From BOG-908 sp963692875 (GTDB taxonomy: Bacteria; Pseudomonadota; Alphaproteobacteria; Acetobacterales; Acetobacteraceae): 64,000 bases of DNA. This document shows positions 38,711 to 47,456 of this stretch, piece after piece. Within the stretch, counting starts at the first letter, position 1. The number at the start of each line of letters is the position of its first letter. The stretch spans positions 3,596,001 through 3,660,000 of the forward strand of contig OZ240673.1 of NCBI GenBank assembly GCA_965198755.1. The letters run 5' to 3'. Under the pieces are notes generated by a model. It was not told the DNA's origin. It worked only from the letters and a program-made list of their open reading frames with translations, and searched no databases. Position numbers and translations under genes: made by a program.

Positions 38711-39964
38711 ATGAGCATGCAACGACGCGGACACGTGCAGGCGATCGTCATCGGCGGTGGACAGGCAGGGCTGTCGGCAAGCTACCTGCTCAAGGAACAC
38801 GGCGTCGAACACGTCGTCTTCGAACGGCACACTATCGCCCACGCCTGGCAGACGCAGCGCTGGGACAGTTTTTGCCTGGTCACGCCGAATTGGCAGTGTC
38901 AGCTGCCGGGCTTTCCATACGCGGGCGACGAGCCGTTCGGCTTCATGCCACGCACCGACATCGTCAGCTACATCGAAGACTACGCGCAGTCCTTCGCCGC
39001 GCCGATCCACACCGGTGTGACGGTCGAGCGCGTGCACCAAACGGGGGACACCTTCGTGGTGCGGACGAGCGAGGGCGAGTGGACCACAAACTCGGTCATC
39101 TGCGCCATCGGCGCGTATCACCGACCACGCATCCCGGCACTATCAGCGCAGTTTCCGGGATCCATCCTGCAGATACATTCGAGCGAGTACAAGAATGCGG
39201 CGGCCCTCCCGCCAGGGGCGGTGCTGGTCGTCGGCACTGGACAATCCGGCTGTCAGATCGCTGAGGACCTGCACATCGAAAAGCGGGTCGTGCATTTGTG
39301 CACCGGCAGCGCGTCGCGTGTCGCGCGACGCTACCGCGGTCGCGACGTGGTCGAGTGGCTTAACGACATGGGCCACTACGACTTGCCCGTTGAACAGCAT
39401 CCGCAGGGCGAGCGCGTGCGCCTGAAATCCAACCATTACGTCACCGGGCGCGATGGCGGGCATGACATCGACCTACGCCGGTTCGCACTCGAAGGCATGC
39501 AGCTGCACGGCCGGTTGCGCGACGTCGCCGGCTCCATGCTGTTGCTTGGCGACGATCTTGAAGCCAACCTGGACCGCGCGGATGCGAGTGCGGAGGCCAT
39601 CAAAGACCAGATCGACGGCTGGATCGACACCCAAAAGCTCGACGCACCGAGCGAGGCACGTTACGTCCCGGTCTGGCGTCCCGAAGAGTCGCTGAACGAG
39701 ATCGATCTCACGACATCGGGCGTCTCGACAGTGATATGGTCGACCGGATTTCAATCCGATTTCAGTTGGATCGAGATGCCGGTGTTCGACGCGTCAGGCT
39801 ACCCTCGGCACAAGCGCGGCGTCACACCGCAGCGGGGCCTGTATTTCCTTGGCCTACCCTGGATGCACAGTTGGGGTTCTGGACGCTTCTCCGGCGTCGC
39901 CCGTGACGCAGCATTCATCGTTTCCGATCTTACGCGGACCGCGCTGCACTCGGCCGCCGCCTAA
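38711..39964 (+). CDS. MSMEG_0569-family flavin-dependent oxidoreductase
   Basis: The protein has 417 residues and is a flavoprotein monooxygenase-like enzyme. The FAD motif IVIGGGQAGLSASYLL is at about 13-28. The NADPH motif VLVVGTGQSGCQIAEDL is near 170-186, and the ATG/IWSTGF-type segment VIWSTGFQSDFSWIE is near 330. It would oxidise a nitrogen or carbon centre with NADPH and oxygen. AGGAGG precedes the ATG by about 7 bases. It is the last classical gene of the Nit1C operon here; the glycosyltransferase MSMEG_0565 found in some clusters is absent. Confidence 0.92.
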   Translation: MSMQRRGHVQAIVIGGGQAGLSASYLLKEHGVEHVVFERHTIAHAWQTQRWDSFCLVTPNWQCQLPGFPYAGDEPFGFMPRTDIVSYIEDYAQSFAAPIHTGVTVERVHQTGDTFVVRTSEGEWTTNSVICAIGAYHRPRIPALSAQFPGSILQIHSSEYKNAAALPPGAVLVVGTGQSGCQIAEDLHIEKRVVHLCTGSASRVARRYRGRDVVEWLNDMGHYDLPVEQHPQGERVRLKSNHYVTGRDGGHDIDLRRFALEGMQLHGRLRDVAGSMLLLGDDLEANLDRADASAEAIKDQIDGWIDTQKLDAPSEARYVPVWRPEESLNEIDLTTSGVSTVIWSTGFQSDFSWIEMPVFDASGYPRHKRGVTPQRGLYFLGLPWMHSWGSGRFSGVARDAAFIVSDLTRTALHSAAA

Positions 39965-40002
39965 GACCGCTCAGGAGTCAACCTGTCACACGGAGCAGAG
40001 AC

Positions 40003-41199
40003 ATGTCGAAGCACATTAAAACGATGATCCAGTCGTACAGCCTAGCAAAGCCAACCGCCGCGTTCCTTTTCTCCGTCTGCGTCACCAACATCGCTTGTGC
40101 GCAGGAAGCGGCGCGTCCTCCGGCCAGCCCCGGCTTTATGGATGGCTTCTCCCTGGGACACCCGTTCGTGGGTGTCGCTGGCGGCCCGGCGCTGTTGCAG
40201 GACATCGGCGTCAACCCGGTGGATGGCCCATACGGTCCCGGTCCTGCGAAGGAGCGCTACAACGTCGGCTTCATCGGCGCCGGCGCGGCTGGCTATGCCT
40301 TCTCCAACGGGCTGCAAATCGACGTTCTCGGCGCCTATGAATACAACAACGTAAACAACCTCGTCCCCGTGCCCGTGCCCGGTAAGCAGACCGGGCACCA
40401 GGAGACGTACGGCAGCTTCCTCGAAGCGGCCTACGCCTTCAAAATGACCGATCTCGGCATCCCGATCAGCTTCTTCAGCCCTTACATCGGCATCGGTTCA
40501 GGCGCGCTTTGGACCCATCATAATACACCCGAATATTTGTCCAACGGCGACATCCACCGCATCGGCGGCACCACCGGTGCGAACTTCGCCTACGAAGGCA
40601 TTGTAGGAGCGGCGTTCCCCATCACGTCGGTCCCCGGCCTGGCACTGACGGCGGATTACCGCATCGTCGGGATCCACGACGCCGGCGATCTGTACAGCAC
40701 CTTTTACAACGTGCCAGCCAACAAGGCCGTCACTGGCCGGATCGGTTTGCAGAAGGACATCTTCGTGCATGTCCTGACGTTCGGTGTCGCTTACGCGTTC
40801 GGTGTGCATGCCCCGCCTGCGCCGGAAAACGCCGCCCCGCCGCCGATGGCGGCACCGAGCACGATGCCGGCCCGGACCTACCTCGTGTTTTTCGACTGGG
40901 ACCGTTTCGACCTCACAGCACGCGCCAGACAGATCGTAGCCGAGGCCGCCACTGCAAGCGGCCATGTTCAGACGACGCGAATCTCGGTTAACGGTTACAC
41001 CGATCTTTCCGGCACGCAGCGCTACAATCAGGTTCTCTCGGTCCGCCGCGCCAAAGCAGTCGAGACAGAACTGATACGAGACGGGGTCCAGCGTTCCGAG
41101 ATAGCCATCCAAGGTTTCGGCGAGAGCAACCCTCTCGTGCAAACCGCTGCCGGCGTTCGCGAGCCTCAAAACCGTCGTGTTGAGATCATTTTAAAATAG
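40003..41199 (+). CDS. Outer-membrane beta-barrel protein with OmpA C-terminal domain
   Basis: The protein has 398 residues. A signal peptide covers about 1-33 with cleavage near ACAQE. An 8-strand-like beta-barrel region covers about 45-270, a Pro/Ala linker about 270-295, and an OmpA-like peptidoglycan-binding domain about 295-398 with NGYTDLSGTQRYNQVLSVRRA and the terminal PQNRRVEIILK. It anchors the outer membrane to peptidoglycan. It starts 38 bp after the oxidoreductase gene with a GGAG site, so it may be cotranscribed with Nit1C; this is unusual for such clusters. Confidence 0.9.
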   Translation: MSKHIKTMIQSYSLAKPTAAFLFSVCVTNIACAQEAARPPASPGFMDGFSLGHPFVGVAGGPALLQDIGVNPVDGPYGPGPAKERYNVGFIGAGAAGYAFSNGLQIDVLGAYEYNNVNNLVPVPVPGKQTGHQETYGSFLEAAYAFKMTDLGIPISFFSPYIGIGSGALWTHHNTPEYLSNGDIHRIGGTTGANFAYEGIVGAAFPITSVPGLALTADYRIVGIHDAGDLYSTFYNVPANKAVTGRIGLQKDIFVHVLTFGVAYAFGVHAPPAPENAAPPPMAAPSTMPARTYLVFFDWDRFDLTARARQIVAEAATASGHVQTTRISVNGYTDLSGTQRYNQVLSVRRAKAVETELIRDGVQRSEIAIQGFGESNPLVQTAAGVREPQNRRVEIILK

Positions 41200-41568
41200 G
41201 ATTGCCCTATGTCACGCACCCGTCATGTTTCGGCGGCGATCATGACGGGACCTGATGACGGAGCACTCTTCCAAGGGAATCTAAAAGTGTCCAGCGCCAT
41301 CCAATTTGGGGGCATGACCAGCCGCTGACAACTCGGTCGCGGCCGTTCACCTGGCTTTCGCCGATCTTGCTTAGCGCAAGCCCGCTTTCTAGCCAGGCAG
41401 TGTCAAGCCGCGTGGCCTGCCTGCTGCGTATCACCCTGTGTCGGAGGCCACCAAGTAGGCGCAAAGGACCTCAAGTGCCGAACGGAAGATGGGCAGCGCG
41501 CCCAGACCTTGTGCAAGGCGTTGTCGAAATCATGAGTTCGTAGTGTGTTTTCAAGAAGTAGGCCTGCC
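41200..41568. other. Intergenic stretch, no confident gene
   Basis: This 369-bp gap lies between the convergent OmpA-like and GGDEF-EAL genes. Short frames of up to about 75 codons exist but show no motif. GTGTCCAGCGCC and neighbours resemble transposon ends in style, but I cannot prove it. Confidence 0.3.
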
Positions 41569-43779
41569 TTAAGCCGCCACCAACACCACCCCAGATGGCA
41601 GTAGTGCGTTCTCCGGCACAGGCCGCGCCAGGTAATACCCCTGCAACTCGTCCACGCCCGCGCGCAGCAGGTAGTCGCGCTGCTCTTCCGTCTCCACGCC
41701 TTCGGCCGTCACCTCCAGCCCCACGGCGTGGCCCATGTCGATGACCGCCTTGATGATGGCCGCGGCCTCCGGACTGTCCGAGAGGCCGAGCACGAAGGAC
41801 CTGTCGATCTTTAGCCGGTCAATCCGGAAACAACGCAGATGGCTGAGCGAGGAATAGCCCGTGCCGAAATCGTCCAGGGCGATCCGCAACCCCGCCGCGC
41901 GCAGCGCTGCGATCGTTCCTGCCGGGTCGTGCCCTTCCTCGAGTAGGGCCGTCTCGGTGATCTCCAGCTCGATCTGCCCGGGCTGTATCGGCGCGGTGCG
42001 TAAGGCAGCCAGCGTCTCGGCCAGGAAGCCCGGCGCACGCATTTGTGCGGGCGAGATGTTTATCGCGACGGTCATCTCCGGCCAGCGGCGTGCAAAGGCG
42101 AGCGCTTCCTGCAGCACCCACGCGCCAAGCGGCAGGATCAGGCCGCTCTCTTCTGCCATGCCGATGAAGCGGGCGGGCGGGATCAGCCCCAGCCGCGGGT
42201 GCTGCCACCGGACCAGCGCCTCCACGCCTGTCGGCATGCCCCCGCGTCCGAACTTCATCTGGTAATGCAGCACCAGTTCGCCCGTAGTGTTCAGCGCCGC
42301 GGCCAGTTCGGCGCCCAGCCGCGTGTCGTCACGCAAGGACGCATCCAGCCCGTCGTCGAACAGGCGGTAGCCGTTCCGGCCCTGGGCCTTGACGGCATAC
42401 AGCGCCACGTCCGCGCAGCGCAGCACTTCGTCCAGGCAGGACTGGCTACGGATCGAGGCGGCGCCCACGGAGGCGCTGACATAGGCGACACCCTCGGCCA
42501 GCCTGAGCGGCACCCGTGCGGACGCCACGATGGCCTCGCACACGCGCGCCACGTCGTCGGCCGACATGCCGCAATCCAGCAACACGGCAAACTCGTCGCC
42601 ACCCAGCCGGGCTGCCGCCGCGCCATCTCCCACGGCGCTGGCGAGGCGGCCGGCAAAAGCGCGCAGCAGCGCGTCGCCTGCCAGATGTCCCATCGTGTCG
42701 TTCACCAGCTTGAAGCGATCCAGGTCGATGAGCAGGACCGCGCTTCCCGCCGCAGACGCCAGCGCGCCTGACACAAGCCGCCGGAACGCCGCACGGTTCA
42801 GCAACCCGGTCATCGCATCGAAGTTCGCGTCGTTCTCTATGGCGGCTTTCAGGCGCTGCAGCCGTTGCACGGCGCGGTTCTTCTCGCCCAGCGCGTTGTT
42901 GGCCGGGATCGCCGCCAGAAACAGTGACACCAAATAAGGTTCCATCATGTCCTGCGTGAGCAGACGGCCGTGTTGCAGTACAACGAGCGGACCGTAGCCA
43001 TGCGACGTCATCGCCGATGCGATCAGGCTGGTCATCAGCACGGTGCCTAGCACCCAGGCGGGCCCGGCGCGGAAAGCGGTCAGGATCAGCAGCGGATAGA
43101 CGAGCAGGAAGAGCGGGCTGCCGCCGAAGATGAACCCGGCGAAATCGAGCGCCAGCGTGGCAGCAAGCAGGAACAGCCGTTCACACAACGCCGCGTCACA
43201 GACCACGTAGGCTTGGGCTGCTCTGGCAGCCAGCAGGATCGCCGGCGTTGCCAGCAGCAGGCCCAGCCCATCGCACAGGGTCCACTGGAACCAGTCGGCC
43301 AACCCGCCTGCAAATTGTGCTGCCGGCTCCACGAGGGTGCCGGCCAAGGCTTCTGCCCCCGCCGACAGAAAGCAGATGCAGGCGAACACGAACAGCCGCC
43401 GGAACCGCGTGAGGTCTATGGCAGCGCCACAAAGCGACCTGGTCAGGAACGCGGCCAGCAGGCTCACCCCTAGGTTCAGGCCTGAGAACAACAGGTTATC
43501 GGCCGGCAAGTAAGCGGTAGCCTCGTTGACGCAGAGGTTCGATGCAAAGCAGGCCAGGCAGGTGAGCCAGCCCAGCCTGCGGGGCAGCACGAGCAAAGCG
43601 ACCACCATGGCAGCGTTGGCGGGCCAGAATGCCGAATTATTGTGCTCGTCCAGGCACAGCAGCCGCGTGACGAAAGCCAGCAGGACGAAAGTCACCACGA
43701 GGGCGCCCGCTGTCCCCAAAGATCGTTTAGGCTCGACGCTCCTGTAAAGGTACCAACGGTGAGCCATGGCTTCCATCAT
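41569..43779 (-). CDS. MASE1-GGDEF-EAL cyclic-di-GMP enzyme
   Basis: The protein has about 736 residues. A MASE1-type membrane sensor domain of about 8 helices covers residues 20-300 (LCLDEHNNSAFWPANAA). A GGDEF domain with intact ARLGGDEFAVLLD and an EAL domain with VEALVRWQHPRLG and DDFGTGYSSLSHL follow. Both active-site motifs are intact, so it could make and degrade cyclic-di-GMP. The frame is open to 44082 through a repeat; the ATG at 43779 (or 43767) is preferred because the membrane domain begins soon after. No clear ribosome site is visible, so the start is uncertain. Confidence 0.9.
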   Translation of the reverse strand: MMEAMAHRWYLYRSVEPKRSLGTAGALVVTFVLLAFVTRLLCLDEHNNSAFWPANAAMVVALLVLPRRLGWLTCLACFASNLCVNEATAYLPADNLLFSGLNLGVSLLAAFLTRSLCGAAIDLTRFRRLFVFACICFLSAGAEALAGTLVEPAAQFAGGLADWFQWTLCDGLGLLLATPAILLAARAAQAYVVCDAALCERLFLLAATLALDFAGFIFGGSPLFLLVYPLLILTAFRAGPAWVLGTVLMTSLIASAMTSHGYGPLVVLQHGRLLTQDMMEPYLVSLFLAAIPANNALGEKNRAVQRLQRLKAAIENDANFDAMTGLLNRAAFRRLVSGALASAAGSAVLLIDLDRFKLVNDTMGHLAGDALLRAFAGRLASAVGDGAAAARLGGDEFAVLLDCGMSADDVARVCEAIVASARVPLRLAEGVAYVSASVGAASIRSQSCLDEVLRCADVALYAVKAQGRNGYRLFDDGLDASLRDDTRLGAELAAALNTTGELVLHYQMKFGRGGMPTGVEALVRWQHPRLGLIPPARFIGMAEESGLILPLGAWVLQEALAFARRWPEMTVAINISPAQMRAPGFLAETLAALRTAPIQPGQIELEITETALLEEGHDPAGTIAALRAAGLRIALDDFGTGYSSLSHLRCFRIDRLKIDRSFVLGLSDSPEAAAIIKAVIDMGHAVGLEVTAEGVETEEQRDYLLRAGVDELQGYYLARPVPENALLPSGVVLVAA

Positions 43780-43929
43780 GCCGGTGACACGGAAGAATAG
43801 AAGCCGAATTGTTGACAAACCGTAAGTGGTTGCCAGGCGCAAGGCTGCACGATTAGCCTTTGAGCGAAGCACGATCTCGCCGATGTTAATACCAGCGGCC
43901 CTGGATTTCTGACCCTTCGAAGTCCGGCA

Positions 43930-44072
43930 GGGAAGGCAAGGCCTTCTTTTCTGAAGAAAAGAAGCAAAAGACTTTTGGTCCCCGCTTTCGCGGACGTTTC
44001 TGCAAAGCGCGCCCAAGGGAACAAAAGTTTTTTGGTTCTTTTTTCCAAAAAAGAACCGCTTGCTTTGCTTGT
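43930..44072. repeat. Hairpin repeat, full copy
   Basis: The copy has a CTTCT/AGAAG left hairpin with a CTGAAG loop, a GCTTTCGCGGACG arm with weak pairing, and a GGTTC/GAACC right hairpin. It lies in the 5' leader of the GGDEF-EAL gene and abuts an SDR remnant. Confidence 0.82.
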
Positions 44073-44341
44073 CACCGGTCAAAACTTAAGACGGTTAGTA
44101 TAAGATCGTCAGGTTGTTCGATTGCGTAAGCGATAGCTCTCGCCACGGCTTTTGGATCCATCGCGAACTTGGCTGCGGCCTCTTCCATCTGCAACCGCAG
44201 CGCATCGTCCCGAACATGCCCGAGAAAGTTCGGGTCCGTGAAGCCCGGCCAAATGACAGTGACGCGCAGCTTGCCTGCGAACTCCTGTCGCAAACCGTCG
44301 GAGAGGGCCTGGACCGCGGCCTTGACGCGCCCGGCGCCTCT
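44072..44341 (-). pseudogene. C-terminal remnant of a short-chain dehydrogenase
   Basis: The minus frame reads RVKAAVQALSDGLRQEFAGK and continues RVTVIWPGFTDPNF with a helical MDPKAVARAIAYAIEQPDD end. This is the second half of a YdfG-type SDR, beginning at the catalytic Lys region. The Rossmann N-terminus, NNAG and catalytic Ser/Tyr are missing. The last codons run into a repeat. Confidence 0.7.
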
Positions 44342-44437
44342 TGCCGTCAAGGCGACCAGACGGGTCAGCGTGGCGTCGACGCCAAGACAGCTCGGCTGAG
44401 GGAGCAGAGCGTCGGTTCTCCACCGCCGTATTCGCAC

Positions 44438-44825
44438 TGATACGACACCGCGATCACAACCAGAGCTCTGGATTGTAAAGTTTCGGGCCTATCATTCAGA
44501 CATGCGACGGGCAGACCGTTTTAGCTAGTCGGCGCATTGTCCGCCTAGGCTTGGTCCGACGGACATGGCGGTAGGGCCGTCCGGTCACGGGTATTTTGGC
44601 GGATAGGCCTGGAGTAAGGGTTTCAGTAGCAATGAAGCCGAGAGTTTGATTGGAGCCAGGGCCTGGCGACCTGTGCTATAGCTTGTGCGGTAGGCCGGTC
44701 GTGTCTGCGCGCTGTTCCGCGGCTTGAGGTATCGATTGTCGTACCACAATTCTCCAGAAGCGTGAGGCTTACGATCTCAACAGACACCTCGGCAAGTTCG
44801 CCCACTCAAATACGAGGAGTCTTCG
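44438..44825. other. Intergenic stretch, nothing recognised
   Basis: This 388-bp stretch precedes the NTF2-like gene and should hold its promoter. Base composition is less GC-rich than the neighbours. No gene, RNA or clear palindrome was found. Confidence 0.3.
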
Positions 44826-45620
44826 ATGTTTCCTAAGGTCCATCTGTTAAACCCAGGCTCGGACTATTTAGCGTCTTCTCGCCGCCGTGCGTTGACTTGG
44901 GCATCGCTACTCGGCTCGGGGCTGATAGCTAATTTGGCGTCGGCGGCTCCGACCAACACGCCACACGGTGCTGGCGATGACGGAACCAAGCCAATAGTCG
45001 ATGCCCATGAAGACATTCGGACAAAGCAGCAAGTCGCAACCGACTCGAGCGCTGTCACCGACGTCATCATGCGCGAGCGTTTCGCCCGGGAGACCCACGA
45101 CTGGGCGGAAGACGCAGCGTGCTTTCATTCCGACGCAATCGTCGAAGTCTCGTGGTTCAAGGGCAGCGGCGCTAAATTCGTCGAAGCAGGGAAAAATAAC
45201 CCCGACACGGAAACCGTGCATTTCGATTCGATGAGCCCTGGCGTCGTCCGGCTCAAGGGCGAGCACGCGATTGCCGACACAGCCTGTGCGGTCCACACCT
45301 TCTCGCTACTGGAGGGGATCGAGGTCAGCACGACGAGCTACACGCGCCTGTTATGGCGAGTTCAGCGGTCAGAGGGGCAGTGGCTCATCCGTGGCCTTCG
45401 CGGCATCTACATTCGCGATACGCTGATCCCGCGCGATCCGAACAAGGTCCCAAAATTGGACGAAGAGAAGCTCCGGGGGTTTCGCCCCTCCTACCGCTAC
45501 CTCAGCTACATCCTTACTGCAGGGGGAAGCCCCGCCCACAACGACCTTCCAGGCGTGGACCAGCCCGAGGGTGTCGCCGCGTTGAGAGCCGCGGAGCGCG
45601 AATGGCTGCAACAGGGCTGA
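44826..45620 (+). CDS. Exported NTF2/SnoaL-like protein
   Basis: The protein has 264 residues. A twin-arginine-type signal (SSRRRALTWASLLGSGLIANLAS) covers about residues 17-41 and predicts Tat export. A cone-shaped SnoaL/NTF2 fold covers about 65-210 with MRERFARETHDWAEDAACFH, EVSWFKGSGAKFV and LWRVQRSEGQWLIRGLRGIY. Many members are small hydrolases, isomerases or binding proteins. The substrate is unknown. The remnant of an amidohydrolase gene follows on the same strand, a common partner in such loci. Confidence 0.82.
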   Translation: MFPKVHLLNPGSDYLASSRRRALTWASLLGSGLIANLASAAPTNTPHGAGDDGTKPIVDAHEDIRTKQQVATDSSAVTDVIMRERFARETHDWAEDAACFHSDAIVEVSWFKGSGAKFVEAGKNNPDTETVHFDSMSPGVVRLKGEHAIADTACAVHTFSLLEGIEVSTTSYTRLLWRVQRSEGQWLIRGLRGIYIRDTLIPRDPNKVPKLDEEKLRGFRPSYRYLSYILTAGGSPAHNDLPGVDQPEGVAALRAAEREWLQQG

Positions 45621-45668
45621 GGGTTCACCATCAGCGCTGAACGACAGCATCCTTTCAGGAGCCGACAA

Positions 45669-45791
45669 AAAAGGATCATCACTGTCGAGGAACACATTGT
45701 CGATCCTGTCATCGAGAGGGCGACGCACGCGGCTCTGGCGGCGGAAGCCGGGTACCTGGCCGACTTGGGAGCCAGCGTCGATGACAAGCCC
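45669..45791 (+). pseudogene. N-terminal remnant of an amidohydrolase
   Basis: The plus frame reads KRIITVEEHIVDPVIERATH and continues AALAAEAGYLADLGASVDDK. This is the start of an amidohydrolase of the 2,3-dihydroxybenzoate/ACMSD-like family. The usual ATG is missing and homology ends after about 41 codons. The rest of 45.79-45.95 kb is not recognisable. The AGGAG sequence just upstream suggests that a functional start existed. Confidence 0.6.
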
Positions 45792-45956
45792 ACGCTCGGT
45801 CACGCAAAAGGCCTTTGGGTAGCGTCTCAGTCTGGACGTGGGGCTCCAGTGGTTCGCTCTGGTCCCGCTGTCAGACGGCGGACCTGGGCAGGCGGACACC
45901 CACGCCCAAGTCTTGCGACGGGCAAGGCTTGGGGGTGAGCCTTGGGTGCCGATATT

Positions 45957-46574
45957 CTACGCGGCGGCAGCGCGCTCGATCGCGGGTCCGACGCTCGCGA
46001 TGAACCCATCCATCGTCTGTTCGCCCAAATCCACCACCTTTGCCCCACCGCCCGCGACGACCGTAACATCGGTGATGCCGATGACGTTGAGGATGAGGCG
46101 GAGGTATTGGGTTGCGATGTCGCGGTCGCGGATCGGCGAGCCCTCAGTGTAGATACCACCCGAGGCGAGCATCACCGTTGCTTTCTTACCCTTCACCAAG
46201 CCGCTGCCATCAAAGCCGAGCGTCAGCCCCTTACGGACGATGTGATCCACCCACGCCTTCAGCGCGGCGGGTACGTTGTAGTTGTAGACCGGCGTGGCGA
46301 TGACGATGTGGTCGGCAGCGAGAACCTCCGCCACCAGCTCGTCGGAAAGGCGCAGCGCCTCCTTCATCTCCGGCGAGTGCTGCTGAGGAGGCGTGAAATA
46401 GGCTTGGAGCCACGGCGCGGTTACGAATGGCAGGTGAGTTTCCATGAGGTCGCGATCGATCACCTCGCCGCCCGGGTGTGCGGCTTGCCAGCCGGATACG
46501 AAACGACGGGTCATGTTGCGTGAGATGGAGTAGTCACCGCGCGGGCTGGTCTCGACCACGAGAAGCTTGGTCAT
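45957..46574 (-). CDS. azoR: FMN-dependent NADH:quinone/azo reductase
   Basis: The protein has 205 residues with a flavodoxin-like fold. The FMN-phosphate site VETSPRGDYSISRNMT is at about 7-22, ATPVYNYNVPAALKAWVDH is near 93-111 and LASGGIY near 136-142. AzoR enzymes reduce quinones and azo compounds with NADH via bound FMN. A GGAGACC sequence precedes the ATG. It lies downstream of the DODA-type dioxygenase gene on the same strand, and a LysR regulator is divergent, which suggests an aromatic or quinone response operon. Confidence 0.93.
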   Translation of the reverse strand: MTKLLVVETSPRGDYSISRNMTRRFVSGWQAAHPGGEVIDRDLMETHLPFVTAPWLQAYFTPPQQHSPEMKEALRLSDELVAEVLAADHIVIATPVYNYNVPAALKAWVDHIVRKGLTLGFDGSGLVKGKKATVMLASGGIYTEGSPIRDRDIATQYLRLILNVIGITDVTVVAGGGAKVVDLGEQTMDGFIASVGPAIERAAAA

Positions 46575-46593
46575 GGAAGGTCTCCTTAAAAAA

Positions 46594-47388
46594 TCATCCG
46601 AAGCGGAAGCCGGAGATCGGCTTGCCGAGCGCGTGCCCGTGGAAGGCGGTGTGGCCCGGCTCGCCGGACGCAGCGCCGGCAGCCACCATCAGCGGCAGCA
46701 GGTGATCCTCGTGCGGCTGCGCTTGACGGGCTCCGGGCGCCTGCTCCCACGCGATCAGCGACTCGTCTCGCGTTGTGCTGTCGGCTATCGCCTTGCGCAG
46801 CCACGTGTCGAAAGCTTCGGCGGCCGGGTCCACACCACCGCTCCCGCTCATGAAGCCGCGCATGTTGTGGTATGTCTGGCCACTGCCGACGATCAGCACG
46901 CCCTCCTTGCGTAGCGGCTTGAGCGCGGCGCCGACGGCGAGGTGCGTCGCGGGATCGAGCCCGTTCTGGAGTGACAATTGTACGGTCGCAATGTCGGCTC
47001 GGGGAAACATGACCTTCATCGGCACGAACACGCCGTGGTCCCAACCGCGCGACGTGTCCGAAGCACATTGCATCCCCGCCGCGCCGAGCAGGGAGCGGAC
47101 CCGAGCCGCCAAGTCCGGTGCGCCGGGTGCAGGCCACGTCAGCTGGTACGTGTGCGCGGGAAAACCGCCATAGTCGAACAGTAGCGGCGGCGCGGTTCCG
47201 GCGTTGACCGTCAGACGCGCCTCTTCCCAGTGTCCGGAAACGACGAGTATCGCACGCGGTTGTTTGTCGAGCGCCTTGGCGAAGCCGCGAAGATAGGCTT
47301 CCAGCTCGCTCCACACGTCCCGCATCGGACCTGGATCGAGGAAAAAGCAAGGGCCGCCGCCGTGATTGATGAAGTAGGTTGGTTGCAT
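46594..47388 (-). CDS. DODA-type extradiol dioxygenase (YgiD family)
   Basis: The protein has 264 residues in the LigB-like class III extradiol dioxygenase family. Conserved His residues are in NHGGGP, SGHWE, FPAHTYQLTWPAPG, GWDHGVFVPM, GQTYHN and PHEDHLLPL, which include the metal ligands. Homologues open aromatic rings such as 4,5-DOPA. Substrate is unproven. The azoR gene begins 19 bp downstream, so the two are one operon. The divergent LysR gene starts 69 bp away from its ATG. Confidence 0.9.
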   Translation of the reverse strand: MQPTYFINHGGGPCFFLDPGPMRDVWSELEAYLRGFAKALDKQPRAILVVSGHWEEARLTVNAGTAPPLLFDYGGFPAHTYQLTWPAPGAPDLAARVRSLLGAAGMQCASDTSRGWDHGVFVPMKVMFPRADIATVQLSLQNGLDPATHLAVGAALKPLRKEGVLIVGSGQTYHNMRGFMSGSGGVDPAAEAFDTWLRKAIADSTTRDESLIAWEQAPGARQAQPHEDHLLPLMVAAGAASGEPGHTAFHGHALGKPISGFRFG

Positions 47389-47456
47389 GTGCCCGATCTA
47401 GGTGCCGTGACTTCCTTGTTGAAGAGATTAAATTATGATCGTCTCCATCGGCGGGA

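Noticed and set aside
41210..41330. Possible insertion-sequence end or short gene
   Set aside because: Only a style resemblance; no transposase residues and no inverted repeat partner found.
45791..45956. Continuation of the amidohydrolase frame
   Set aside because: Open but without family residues after about 41 codons.
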